Shown piece by piece: positions 1-6,945 of a stretch of DNA of 12,851 nucleotides. The position numbers were made by a program, and so were the translations under genes. The stretch covers positions 1 through 12,851 of the forward strand of contig JAUZQA010000049.1 in assembly GCA_030705665.1 (NCBI GenBank), read 5' to 3'. The notes beneath the pieces were generated by a model that did no database searches, was not told where the DNA came from, and saw only the letters and a list, made by a program, of their open reading frames with translations. This stretch comes from Bacillota bacterium. Its GTDB lineage: Bacteria > Bacillota > Bacilli > Bacillales_B > DSM-18226. The number at the start of each line of letters is the position of its first letter. Position 1 is the first letter of the stretch.

Positions 1-197
1 AATGTATTAATGGTGATTAGATTAGTTCCTAAATTATTGATTTGGCTCGTTACATTGGAAGTTGAACCTTGTGCAATCGAAACAAGTACAATAACAGAGG
101 AAACACCAATAATAATTCCCAGCATCGTCAGGACAGAACGCAGTTTATTCCCCTTTATACTGCGCATGGCCATTTTAATTGATTGTAAGATTGCCAA
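1..197 (-). CDS. MacB/FtsX-family ABC transporter permease, N-terminal part (runs off the left edge)
   Basis: Only the first 65 codons are visible. The protein opens MAILQSIKMAMRSIKGNKLR, followed by a hydrophobic segment at about residues 22-41 containing LTMLGIIIGV. This is the usual N-terminus of MacB/YknZ-type permeases: an amphipathic helix before membrane segment 1, leading to an extracytoplasmic domain. I chose the TTG at 197-195 because GAGGGTGAT lies just upstream at normal spacing and because it keeps the conserved helix before the MAMRSI motif; ATGs at 173 and 167 would cut into that helix. With this start the gene overlaps the end of the ATPase gene by 23 bp, which implies translational coupling. 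Together with the two genes upstream it should form a tripartite exporter. In B. subtilis the related YknWXYZ protects against the SdpC toxin; the substrate here is unknown. Confidence 0.85.
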   Translation of the reverse strand, partial: MAILQSIKMAMRSIKGNKLRSVLTMLGIIIGVSSVIVLVSIAQGSTSNVTSQINNLGTNLITINT

Positions 198-885
198 TTG
201 GATCACCCTCATTCTCAAACAGTTGTCCGTCTTGGATACGAACCATTCTTTTCGCTTGCTTCGCTATGGATAAATCATGTGTGATGACGATGATCGTGTG
301 GCCTAATTCATTTAAGCCTTTCATTAGCTGCATAATTTCCGCACTTGTTTTGGAATCTAGTGCACCTGTTGGCTCATCAGCTAACAGGATGGAAGGATTT
401 CCGGCAAGGGCCCGTGCAATTGCCACCCTTTGCTGCTGTCCGCCTGAAAGCTGGGTTGGCATATGGCCTGCCCGCTCTTTCAATCCTACTTTTGTCAATG
501 ATTCAAGCGCGATTTCCTTGCGCTCCTTTGCAGATAATCCGCTATAAATAAGCGGCAATTCAACATTTTCCTGCGCGGTAAGTTTTGTTAGCAAGTTAAA
601 GTTTTGGAAAATAAAGCCGATTTTTTGATTACGAATTGATGCTAAATGATTATCATTCATCTTGCCGATTTCTTTTCCGTCAAGATGGTACTCCCCGGCA
701 TCCGGCCGATCAAGACAGCCAATCATATTCATTAATGTAGACTTTCCCGAACCCGACGGTCCAATAATGGCTAAAAATTCACCTTTGGCAATGTCGAGGG
801 AGACATCGTTCAACGCGTGAACGGTCTCACCTCCAAGTTCATACGATTTCATTAAATTCGAAATTTGAATCATCGGTGTGCTCAT
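175..885 (-). CDS. MacB/YknY-type ABC transporter ATP-binding protein
   Basis: This 236-residue ABC ATPase would power the adaptor/permease exporter encoded around it. All nucleotide-binding motifs are present: Walker A GPSGSGKST at residues 42-50, Q-loop Gln94, signature LSGGQ at 146-150, Walker B ILLADE at 166-171, D-loop GALD at 174-177 and switch His203. The sequences IGCLDRPDAGEYHLDG and LPLIYSGL are typical of the LolD/MacB/YknY subfamily, in which the ATPase is separate from the FtsX-like permease. Length is normal for the family (about 220-240). The ATG overlaps the adaptor's stop codon as TAATG, with only a weak SD before it, so translation is probably coupled. The last 23 bp overlap the permease gene. 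I am sure of the family and unsure of the transported compound. Confidence 0.95.
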   Translation of the reverse strand: MSTPMIQISNLMKSYELGGETVHALNDVSLDIAKGEFLAIIGPSGSGKSTLMNMIGCLDRPDAGEYHLDGKEIGKMNDNHLASIRNQKIGFIFQNFNLLTKLTAQENVELPLIYSGLSAKERKEIALESLTKVGLKERAGHMPTQLSGGQQQRVAIARALAGNPSILLADEPTGALDSKTSAEIMQLMKGLNELGHTIIVITHDLSIAKQAKRMVRIQDGQLFENEGDPIGNLTIN

Positions 886-1892
886 TACTTACTGGCACCC
901 CCGCTTGCATTTGAACTTCCGGAGCTGCTGCGCCCCATGCTGCCAGACATTCCTCCGCCCATTGGAGCGCCGCCCATGCCGCCAAACATACTTTTGTTGT
1001 TACCATTTGTACTAGTCGAGCTGCTTGAAGCAAGGTTTGGTAAGTTTACTACTTGTCCTTCTGTTAAACCTTTTGTGATTTCTACATAATCCTCATTTGC
1101 AAGTCCTGTTTTAACCGTAACCCTGTTAGCTGGCTGGCCTTGTCCTTGACTTTGCGATTGTGATTGGCTTGAATTATCTGAAGATACTAGAACGAATTTT
1201 TCTCCATTCATCGTATGCACAGCATCAAGCGGAACATATAGAGCATTATCTTTGCTGGCAGTCAAAATGCTTGATTCCGTACTCATTCCCACTTTTAAAT
1301 TTTGCGGGTTATCAATCGACACATCTACATCAAATGTTGATACCCCGTTAGTTGAAGTTCCTTCATTGGCAATCCCGATAACTTTTCCTGTGAAAGTTTG
1401 ATCAGAAAGGGCACTAACCTTGATTGTTGCAGTTTGACCAATTTGAATTTTTGGGATATCAAGTTCATCAATAGAAGCAACTGTTTTTAAAGTGCTGTAG
1501 TTTGTTAAATGTGCGACCACTTCACCAATTTGAACTTTTTCACCAGCCGAAACAGCAAAAGTCGTAATTACTCCATCAGTAGGTGCCGTAATTGGGTCAC
1601 TGCCATCAGTAAAAGTAATCAATTTTTCACCGCTGGTGACCGATTCTCCAGCTGTGACTAATACTTCATCAATTTCATTATTGTTGATCGTTGACTTAAT
1701 ATCCTCAGAGGTTACAGGCTGAACGGTTCCGGTTCCGCTCACTTTCACTTCAAATTTTCCTTTTTGAACCGTGGCTGTTCGATTCTGTACAACAGACTGC
1801 TGATTATTGGTACTCGTTTTTGTTGCGTAAACTTCGTAACCGCCAATTCCAACAATAAGAACACCGATTATAATAAATATCCACTTTTTCAT
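885..1892 (-). CDS. MacA/YknX-like membrane-fusion (HlyD-type) adaptor of an ABC exporter
   Basis: This 335-residue adaptor is anchored by one N-terminal membrane segment (about residues 4-20). It continues with paired half-lipoyl motifs around residues 76-94 (EVLVTAGESVTSGEKLITF) and 100-130 (ITAPTDGVITTFAVSAGEKV), then a beta-barrel region (about 135-215) and a membrane-proximal domain (about 215-287). The two half-lipoyl motifs are almost adjacent, so the long helical hairpin that Gram-negative MacA uses to reach TolC is missing. That fits a monoderm cell with no outer membrane. Low-complexity stretches follow: a Ser/Gln run at 241-253 and a Ser/Gly/Met-rich tail at 289-335. The ATG has a good SD (GAGGAG, 8 nt spacing). 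It is the first gene of the exporter operon. Confidence 0.93.
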   Translation of the reverse strand: MKKWIFIIIGVLIVGIGGYEVYATKTSTNNQQSVVQNRTATVQKGKFEVKVSGTGTVQPVTSEDIKSTINNNEIDEVLVTAGESVTSGEKLITFTDGSDPITAPTDGVITTFAVSAGEKVQIGEVVAHLTNYSTLKTVASIDELDIPKIQIGQTATIKVSALSDQTFTGKVIGIANEGTSTNGVSTFDVDVSIDNPQNLKVGMSTESSILTASKDNALYVPLDAVHTMNGEKFVLVSSDNSSQSQSQSQGQGQPANRVTVKTGLANEDYVEITKGLTEGQVVNLPNLASSSSTSTNGNNKSMFGGMGGAPMGGGMSGSMGRSSSGSSNASGGASK

Positions 1893-1973
1893 TCTTTCTT
1901 CTCCTCATAAATTAGTAATAAAAACACCTATCATTTCCATGTACCCATCTTGCGCCTGCAACCTGAATTAGAC

Positions 1974-2002
1974 TTGAAAGCAAGCTGAAAGTTTCCTGAA
2001 AA
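1974..2002 (-). promoter_or_regulatory. three direct repeats at 11-bp period upstream of the exporter operon
   Basis: On the minus strand three heptamers TTTTCAG, CTTTCAG and CTTTCAA start exactly 11 bp apart (plus-strand copies at 1996-2002, 1985-1991 and 1974-1980). They lie about 80-110 bp upstream of the adaptor start. Tandem half-sites at one helical turn are typical of OmpR/PhoB-family response regulators, which often control peptide-sensing or detoxification ABC exporters. No regulator gene is in the window and I could not place a convincing -10 element, so the operator assignment is inference. Confidence 0.4.
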
Positions 2003-2018
2003 TAGGCATGTAAATAAT

Positions 2019-2044
2019 AAAAAGCAACCAAATGGCTGCTTTTT
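2019..2044 (-). terminator. intrinsic terminator of the C39-like peptidase gene
   Basis: On the minus strand AAAAAGCAGCC and GGTTGCTTTTT form an 11-bp stem (one G-T pair) around the loop ATTT. The 3' arm ends in a run of T. The hairpin begins at the stop codon of the peptidase gene. The matching A-run on the 5' arm could let it act in both directions, but no plus-strand gene precedes it. Confidence 0.8.
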
Positions 2045-2735
2045 ATCTATATGAGATAGCTTGGCTTCCCATTTGTTCCCATCCCCTTTTAAAACTAGTA
2101 ATGGGAACTTTTCTATTTTTTATATTTGTTAACGGGTCGTTAAAATAGATATAGTTTGGGTCATATCCCGTAACAAGTACGCTATGCTCTTTCATTGTAA
2201 TTCGAATCGGGCCGTTGGGTGTTTGCCAAGTAGACCAAAACTGAAGAGGAACTGCATCAAACATAACATTATTGATCACCCATACAGGCGTTCCGTTGTT
2301 CAAATATTGATAAACTGTTTCAATAGAACACCCTGATAAATCTACTACTCTACTAGGTAAATATTGGTCTGCTAAAGCTTTAATGGGTCCATGATAAACA
2401 CCATATCCCGGGCTGTTAAAAGAATACATATCTCCAACAAATCCAGTATTTGGATTACCGAAATAGACGGTTCCATTCATATTTTTAAAAGGTGTTGTGT
2501 CCTTTTGAACCTGGGCAGCAAGTGTCATTTTTTCAACATTTACCCCTGCATATAGTAACATCATCGCTAATGAAGTCACTTCGCATCCCCTTTGAAGCTC
2601 AGGGTTTTGACTGATAAGGGGTGCGTTTAGAATTTTCCCAAGCGAATTAGCAGCTTTAACATATTTAATTTTGAACGAAATTTCCACCATTAAAACTAAC
2701 ATGACGATAATACCGATTACGGATAATTTTTTCAA
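2043..2735 (-). CDS. secreted C39-like (peptidase_C39_2) cysteine peptidase, YvpB-like
   Basis: This 230-residue protein has an N-terminal signal peptide or membrane anchor (MKK followed by a hydrophobic stretch to about residue 19). The predicted mature part carries a papain-like C39 layout: catalytic Cys51 in RGCEVTSLAMML, His184 in EHSVLVTGYD and Asp200 in YFNDPL. NAPLISQNPELQRGCE is the usual lead-in of the peptidase_C39_2 family, to which B. subtilis YvpB belongs. Its substrate is unknown; the C39 bacteriocin-processing peptidases are relatives, but no ABC domains are fused here. The start is the TTG at 2735-2733, seven bases after GGAGG. It is a single-gene unit with its own promoter and terminator, divergent from the DUF3231 gene. 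The neighbouring exporter operon is separated from it by the terminator. Confidence 0.88.
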   Translation of the reverse strand: MKKLSVIGIIVMLVLMVEISFKIKYVKAANSLGKILNAPLISQNPELQRGCEVTSLAMMLLYAGVNVEKMTLAAQVQKDTTPFKNMNGTVYFGNPNTGFVGDMYSFNSPGYGVYHGPIKALADQYLPSRVVDLSGCSIETVYQYLNNGTPVWVINNVMFDAVPLQFWSTWQTPNGPIRITMKEHSVLVTGYDPNYIYFNDPLTNIKNRKVPITSFKRGWEQMGSQAISYR

Positions 2736-2760
2736 ATTTATCTCCTCCGTATCGTCCGTA

Positions 2761-2789
2761 ATTATATTTTTTCCGAATCCTTATGAAAA
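2761..2789 (-). promoter_or_regulatory. probable sigma-A promoter of the C39-like peptidase gene
   Basis: On the minus strand a consensus TATAAT (2766-2761) is preceded by TTTTCA (2789-2784) with a 17-bp spacer, about 26 bp upstream of the TTG start. The -10 is perfect and the -35 moderate. Confidence 0.5.
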
Positions 2790-2924
2790 ATAAAATGAAA
2801 TTAATGGCATACTAAGTCAGAACCAACTAATTTAAGCAACTTAAAATTTTTGGAGAAACTATTCTAAAAAGAGGCCATTGTGACTTTTCTACATACAACA
2901 CCAAAAATTAAGGAGGGACGTAAA

Positions 2925-3935
2925 TTGAAACCACAAAAAAAGTCAATAAATATCGAACTGACATGTACGGAAATTGGCGGACTTTGGGGGATTTTTATGC
3001 AGGAGAGTATGAATACATGCTTTCTCTCCTATTTTTTACATCATCTTCAAGATGAAGAAATTCTTCCACTGGCAAAAGAAGCTTTGGAAATTTCTAAAAG
3101 AAGAATAGACAAAATAACTGACATTTTTCTCAAAGAGAATTTTCCTGTTCCTAATGGTTTTTCCGAAGGTGATGTCAATTTAGCAGCTCCACAGCTATTT
3201 CATGATGTGTTTACCTTAAGTTATCTTTACATGATGAATCGGCTTGGAATGATCAATTTTGGCTTTGTTACATCAAACAACGTTCGACTGGACATTCTTG
3301 ACTTTTTTTCAGAGTGCAGTCATAAAACAACAGAAATGTTTGGTAAGGCAGTAAAGATGATGCTTTCTAAAGGTATTTATGACCGTCCTCCCAAAATGAA
3401 CTATCCAAAGAAAATTGAATTTGTCCAGAAAAATTCTTTTATGAATGATATTTTTGGAAAAAAACGCCCATTGAATGCAATTGAACTTTCAGAAGTATTT
3501 TTTAACATTGAGCGTAATTACTTTTCAGTTCTTTTAATGCTCGGATTTGCTCAAGTGGTAAAAGATAAAAAACTAAAAAGCCATATTCTTGAAGGAAAAG
3601 CATTAAGCGAGAAACAAATCAGCTTTTTCAATAATTTACTTATGGAAGAAGACCTTCTAGGTACGGTCCCTGTAGGAATGGAAGTTACTGCTTCCACTAT
3701 TTCTCCCTTTTCTGATAAGTTGATTTTTTCCATGATTAATGCCCTGAATGCTATTGATATCAGCTTAATTTCACACGCAATGTCATTGTCAATGAGAATT
3801 GACCTTACCGCAAAATATAGCAAAGTCCTTGTAGATGTCATGGCATATGCAAAGGATACATTTGATATTGTCGTTGAAAATAAATGGCTGGAACAACCTC
3901 CACTTGCAACAAACAGAAATGAATTGTTAAGCTAG
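2925..3935 (+). CDS. DUF3231 family protein, two internal repeats
   Basis: I recognise this as DUF3231, a Bacillaceae family of unknown function. The 336-residue protein is mostly helical and consists of two related halves, about residues 10-156 and 185-326. Matching points are NFPVPNG near 72-78 with APQLFHD at 88-94, against GTVPVGME at 246-253 with SPFSDK at 260-265, and the half ends YDRPP (152-156) and LEQPP (322-326). The likely start is the TTG at 2925, seven bases after AAGGAGGG. An upstream in-frame GTG at 2880 would add 15 codons but has no SD. I see no signal peptide or clear catalytic motif, so I make no functional claim. It is a single gene with its own terminator, divergent from the C39-like peptidase gene. 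Confidence 0.85.
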   Translation: MKPQKKSINIELTCTEIGGLWGIFMQESMNTCFLSYFLHHLQDEEILPLAKEALEISKRRIDKITDIFLKENFPVPNGFSEGDVNLAAPQLFHDVFTLSYLYMMNRLGMINFGFVTSNNVRLDILDFFSECSHKTTEMFGKAVKMMLSKGIYDRPPKMNYPKKIEFVQKNSFMNDIFGKKRPLNAIELSEVFFNIERNYFSVLLMLGFAQVVKDKKLKSHILEGKALSEKQISFFNNLLMEEDLLGTVPVGMEVTASTISPFSDKLIFSMINALNAIDISLISHAMSLSMRIDLTAKYSKVLVDVMAYAKDTFDIVVENKWLEQPPLATNRNELLS

Positions 3936-3955
3936 GAAATTCTTTAAAGAATAAG

Positions 3956-3976
3956 GGGAAACGATGAACGTTTCCC
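3956..3976 (+). terminator. terminator of the DUF3231 gene
   Basis: GGGAAACG and CGTTTCCC form a perfect 8-bp stem around the loop ATGAA, 20 bp after the stop codon. A T-rich but interrupted tract follows, with a longer T-run near 3993-3999. This is a reasonable intrinsic terminator. Confidence 0.65.
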
Positions 3977-4159
3977 TAGTATATTTTAAAATTATTTTTT
4001 ACAGCATAGACCCATTGTTTTGACTATTCGTAACAATCACCGATGTGCAGCACTTTTTGATTAGTGAAGGGCTTTCGGTAGGAAATAAATATAATTTTCG
4101 TACTATTATGCGTATTGTATAAAATAACAAATGGAAGGGATTTAAATTTTGTTCGTCAA
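3977..4159. other. intergenic DNA with an unassigned 32-codon open stretch
   Basis: This gap lies between the DUF3231 terminator and the terminator of the aspA remnant. The only thing in it is a 32-codon open frame on the plus strand (4024-4122, opened by a TGA at 4021 and closed by TAA) with protein-like composition (DVQHFLISEGLSVGNKYNF). It has no SD and no recognisable family, so I do not call it a gene. It could be the tail of a decayed gene. Confidence 0.3.
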
Positions 4160-4160
4160 T

Positions 4161-4195
4161 AAAAAAAAAAAAATGGGATCGCCCGCCGGCGACCC
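4161..4195 (-). terminator. strong intrinsic terminator after the aspA remnant
   Basis: On the minus strand GGGTCGCC and GGCGATCCC pair (one bulged T) around GGCG at 4195-4175. One A and then 13 consecutive T follow. The stem begins at the last base of the aspA stop codon. It probably ends transcripts from the permease promoter, and possibly read-through from the dehydrogenase operon. Confidence 0.9.
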
Positions 4196-5310
4196 TAATC
4201 CCTATTTAATAGAGAAACACCAGCAATGCCTGGCTCCGTCATTTCATAGATATTTAAAATAATATCTAATTCTTCCTCTGTAAGGACATCATACCGCAAG
4301 CATAACTCTCGGACCAATTTTCCGCTTAGAATTGCTTCCCTAGCAATTCGGGCCGCCACTTCGTATCCAATATGCGGGTTTACTGCAGTAAGAATTCCGA
4401 CGCTTTTTTCTACATTCTCTTTCATGCGTGCTTCATTTGCCTCAATGCCTTTTAAGCAATAATCAGTAAAAGATCTGAATCCATTGTTCATAATGCTTAT
4501 GGATTGAAGCAAATTAAAAACGAGCACAGGCTCCATTACATTTAATTCCAGTTGACCAGCTTCAGAAGCCAGACAAATTGTATGGTCGTTTCCAATCACT
4601 TGAAATGCAATTTGATTAATAAGTTCAGCCATTACAGGATTTACTTTTCCCGGCATGATCGATGAACCTGGCTGGCGAGCGGGAAGTGTAATCTCAGCAA
4701 GCCCGGCTCGCGGCCCCGATGCCATTAACCTCAAGTCATTAGCAATTTTTGACATATTCATCATGCAGACTTTTAATGCAGCAGATACTTCGGTATATGC
4801 ATCCGTATTCTGGGTGCCATCAACAAGATGTTCGGCATTAACTAAAGGCAGGCCGCTTATTTCTGCCAGTTGTTTGACAACATCTTTTATGTAGCCAGAG
4901 TCGGCATTTAACCCTGTCCCCACTGCCGTGGCTCCCATATTTACTTCGTATAAATGCTTCCGTGTTTGCCTAATACGTTCAATATCCCGCATTAGTACCC
5001 GACTATATGCTTCAAATTCTTGTCCAAGGCGAATAGGAACAGCATCTTGAAGATGAGTACGCCCCATTTTTATCACTTTTTCAAACTGCCGCGCCTTTTC
5101 CCTAAAAATCGTATGCATTTCTTCCATTGTCCCAAGCAGCTTTTCTAATAGCTTTAATGTTGCAATATGAATTGCGGTGGGGAATACATCATTGGTAGAT
5201 TGTGACATATTTACATGACTATTTGGGCTTAAGTGGAGATAAGAACCTTTGTCATGGCCAAGTAATTCAAGTCCGCGGTTAGCGATCACTTCATTAATAT
5301 TCATATTCAT
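4195..5310 (-). pseudogene. aspA: aspartate ammonia-lyase (aspartase), 5'-truncated
   Basis: The 371 codons match residues ~100 to the end of aspartase (L-aspartate to fumarate plus ammonia); full enzymes are about 470 residues. Family motifs are intact: SPNSHVNMSQSTND (28-41), MGRTHLQDAVP (82-92), GATAVGTGLN (126-135) and the fumarate-lyase signature GSSIMPGKVNP (215-225). The open frame begins MNMNINEVIANR, where intact enzymes read GTSMNMNxNEV. The codon before the ATG is still TCA (Ser), but the residue before it is Arg, not the substrate-binding Thr, and an in-frame TAA lies five codons above the Ser codon. No good SD precedes the ATG. The missing N-terminal region is not found in other frames of the 89-bp gap. 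I therefore read it as a deletion remnant, probably inactive. A short expressed product cannot be excluded. Confidence 0.7.
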
Positions 5311-5399
5311 TGATCGTCTTTTGTTACCTTAAGAACACCACTGGCTGGCAGTAAAACCAAAATGGTTCCACTACCTTTTTTCTATATATTTGAATAAAA

Positions 5400-6770
5400 C
5401 TATACGATATTCTCTTCTTCTATTTTAGTAACCTTTACATCTTCATTTTTAAATTTAAAGATGGAAATAATAAATAAAAAGGCTAAAACAACAAGACAAG
5501 TAATAATGCTCACTCTATTCTGTTCATTTAACATAAATATTACTACTAAAATAGTTAATGTAGCCGCTGCAATTGCTGTAACATATGGGAATCCTCGCAA
5601 TTTAAAGCTTGGCTCAATTGGATAGGCTTTACGAAGCTTTAATTGTGCTAAACAAATACTGATCCAAACCACTGATACAACAAAACCAGGAACTGCCATT
5701 AACAAGAGAAAGACCTTATCCTGTGCAACAAAAGCGACCAATGATCCCCCGAATATAACAACTGCAGTTAAAATTAAACTATAGATTGGAACACCTTTTT
5801 TCGTTACATATGAGAAAGATTTTGGAGCTTCTCCTTCTACCGCTAAAGAATGTAGCATCCGTGTACAACCATATATACCAGAGTTGGCTGCAGATAAAAC
5901 AGCTGTAATTAATATAAAGTTCATGATATGAGCTGCGCCCTGAAGGCCGGACATTGATAATACCTGGACAAAGGGGCTCGCTTGGTGACTAACTTCATTC
6001 CAGGGAATTAAGCCACAAATAATAATAATTGGCAATGTGTAAAATAAAACGATTCTCAAAATGAAACTTTTAATGACTTTTGGTAAAATACGCTCTGCAT
6101 CTTTTACTTCTGGTACAGTTAGTCCTATTAGTTCGGAACCTCCATACGAAAACATCACGATGATCAATGCTGATAATATCGACATCCACCCATTCGGCAA
6201 AAAGCCTCCATGACGTGTAAAATTTTGCAGGTAGTTGGATTTATCACTTGGGATGATTCCAAATAAAATACATGCCCCCAAAACAATAAACACCATAATC
6301 ATTACAATTTTAATTCCGGCAAACCAAAATTCAAACTCCCCATAATTTTTTACATTCATCAGGTTAATACCAATGACCAATGCTGCACAGCCTAAACTTA
6401 ATTCCCAAAGCGGAATAGCTGGAAGCCAATATTGTAAGAAACTTCCTGCTACGACGATCTCAATGACACATACAGCCAGCCACATGAAACAATAATACCA
6501 GCCTACAACGAATGAGACCCTCTTACCGAATGCTTTCTGAACAAAACCTTTCATATTTGTGCCCGGATAAACAATTGCCATTTCTGCTATAGCTCCCATA
6601 ACAACAAGAAGCAATAGTCCTGCAAACAAATAAGTGAAGATAATTCCTGGTCCTGCTATCGATACTGTTTCAGCACTTCCTTTAAAGATTCCTGTGCCTA
6701 TTGCCCCTCCCATTGCCATCAAACTAATATGTCTAGGCAATAATTTTTTTTGTAGTGATACAGATTTCAT
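5400..6770 (-). CDS. APC-superfamily amino acid permease
   Basis: This 456-residue integral membrane protein has about 12 predicted membrane segments and is a proton-coupled amino-acid transporter of the AAT/APC type. Diagnostic parts are the unwound helix-1 motif GGAIGTGIF (21-29) after the LLPRHISLMAMG lead, and FSYGGSELIGLTVPEVKDAE (207-226) in the helix 6 region. Length is normal. I start it at the ATG at 6770, eight bases after AAGGAGG; longer in-frame starts up to 6860 lack an SD and would add a non-conserved 30 residues. Family members carry GABA, asparagine, aromatic and other amino acids, and the sequence alone does not tell which. Candidates from context are aspartate or asparagine (aspA remnant downstream) and phenylalanine (operon upstream). 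It has its own promoter with a cre site. Confidence 0.9.
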   Translation of the reverse strand: MKSVSLQKKLLPRHISLMAMGGAIGTGIFKGSAETVSIAGPGIIFTYLFAGLLLLVVMGAIAEMAIVYPGTNMKGFVQKAFGKRVSFVVGWYYCFMWLAVCVIEIVVAGSFLQYWLPAIPLWELSLGCAALVIGINLMNVKNYGEFEFWFAGIKIVMIMVFIVLGACILFGIIPSDKSNYLQNFTRHGGFLPNGWMSILSALIIVMFSYGGSELIGLTVPEVKDAERILPKVIKSFILRIVLFYTLPIIIICGLIPWNEVSHQASPFVQVLSMSGLQGAAHIMNFILITAVLSAANSGIYGCTRMLHSLAVEGEAPKSFSYVTKKGVPIYSLILTAVVIFGGSLVAFVAQDKVFLLLMAVPGFVVSVVWISICLAQLKLRKAYPIEPSFKLRGFPYVTAIAAATLTILVVIFMLNEQNRVSIITCLVVLAFLFIISIFKFKNEDVKVTKIEEENIV

Positions 6771-6870
6771 ACCTTTTTCCTCCTTCATTCTACGAACTGG
6801 TCCACGAGAAAGCCGAGATAAAAATGAACTATTACTAGTTATTTTGCAGAATACGAACATTGTTCAACTA

Positions 6871-6899
6871 AGATAACCCCAAATAGAAAACGCTTACAA
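6871..6899 (-). promoter_or_regulatory. probable sigma-A promoter of the permease gene
   Basis: On the minus strand TTGTAA (6899-6894) and TTATCT (6876-6871) are separated by 17 bp. This puts the transcript start near 6864 and leaves a leader of about 95 nt. The -35 is inside the cre site described separately. Confidence 0.5.
6885..6899 (-). promoter_or_regulatory. CcpA catabolite-responsive element (cre)
   Basis: On the minus strand TTGTAAGCGTTTTCT fits the consensus WTGNAANCGNWNNCW at every fixed position. It overlaps the predicted -35 and spacer of the permease promoter, a position where CcpA normally represses. This suggests that the permease is switched off when preferred sugars are present. 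Confidence 0.7.
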
Positions 6900-6945
6900 A
6901 TCACACCACTTCATTGTTATAGGAGTTTAATGGAATTATAGGTTA

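Noticed and set aside
10..885. Open frames on the plus strand opposite the exporter permease and ATPase genes
   Set aside because: They are antisense to well-conserved coding sequence, have Cys/Pro-rich nonsense composition, and lack SD sites.
885..1892. Glycine/serine/methionine-coding repeats as a frameshifted or spurious end of the adaptor
   Set aside because: The frame runs without a break to a stop codon that overlaps the ATPase start, and Gly/Met-rich tails are known in related Firmicutes adaptors.
2808..2814. CATACTA, a possible forespore sigma-G/sigma-F -10 element before the DUF3231 gene
   Set aside because: No matching -35 (TGMATA-like) lies 14-17 bp upstream, so the match is probably chance.
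4161..4173. 13-base A-run as a mobile-element or sequencing artefact
   Set aside because: It sits directly after a GC-rich hairpin at the end of a minus-strand gene and is simply the T-tract of its terminator.
6771..6945. T-box or other riboswitch in the permease leader
   Set aside because: No T-box consensus, specifier-like structure or leader terminator; the leader is short and ends in a plain SD.
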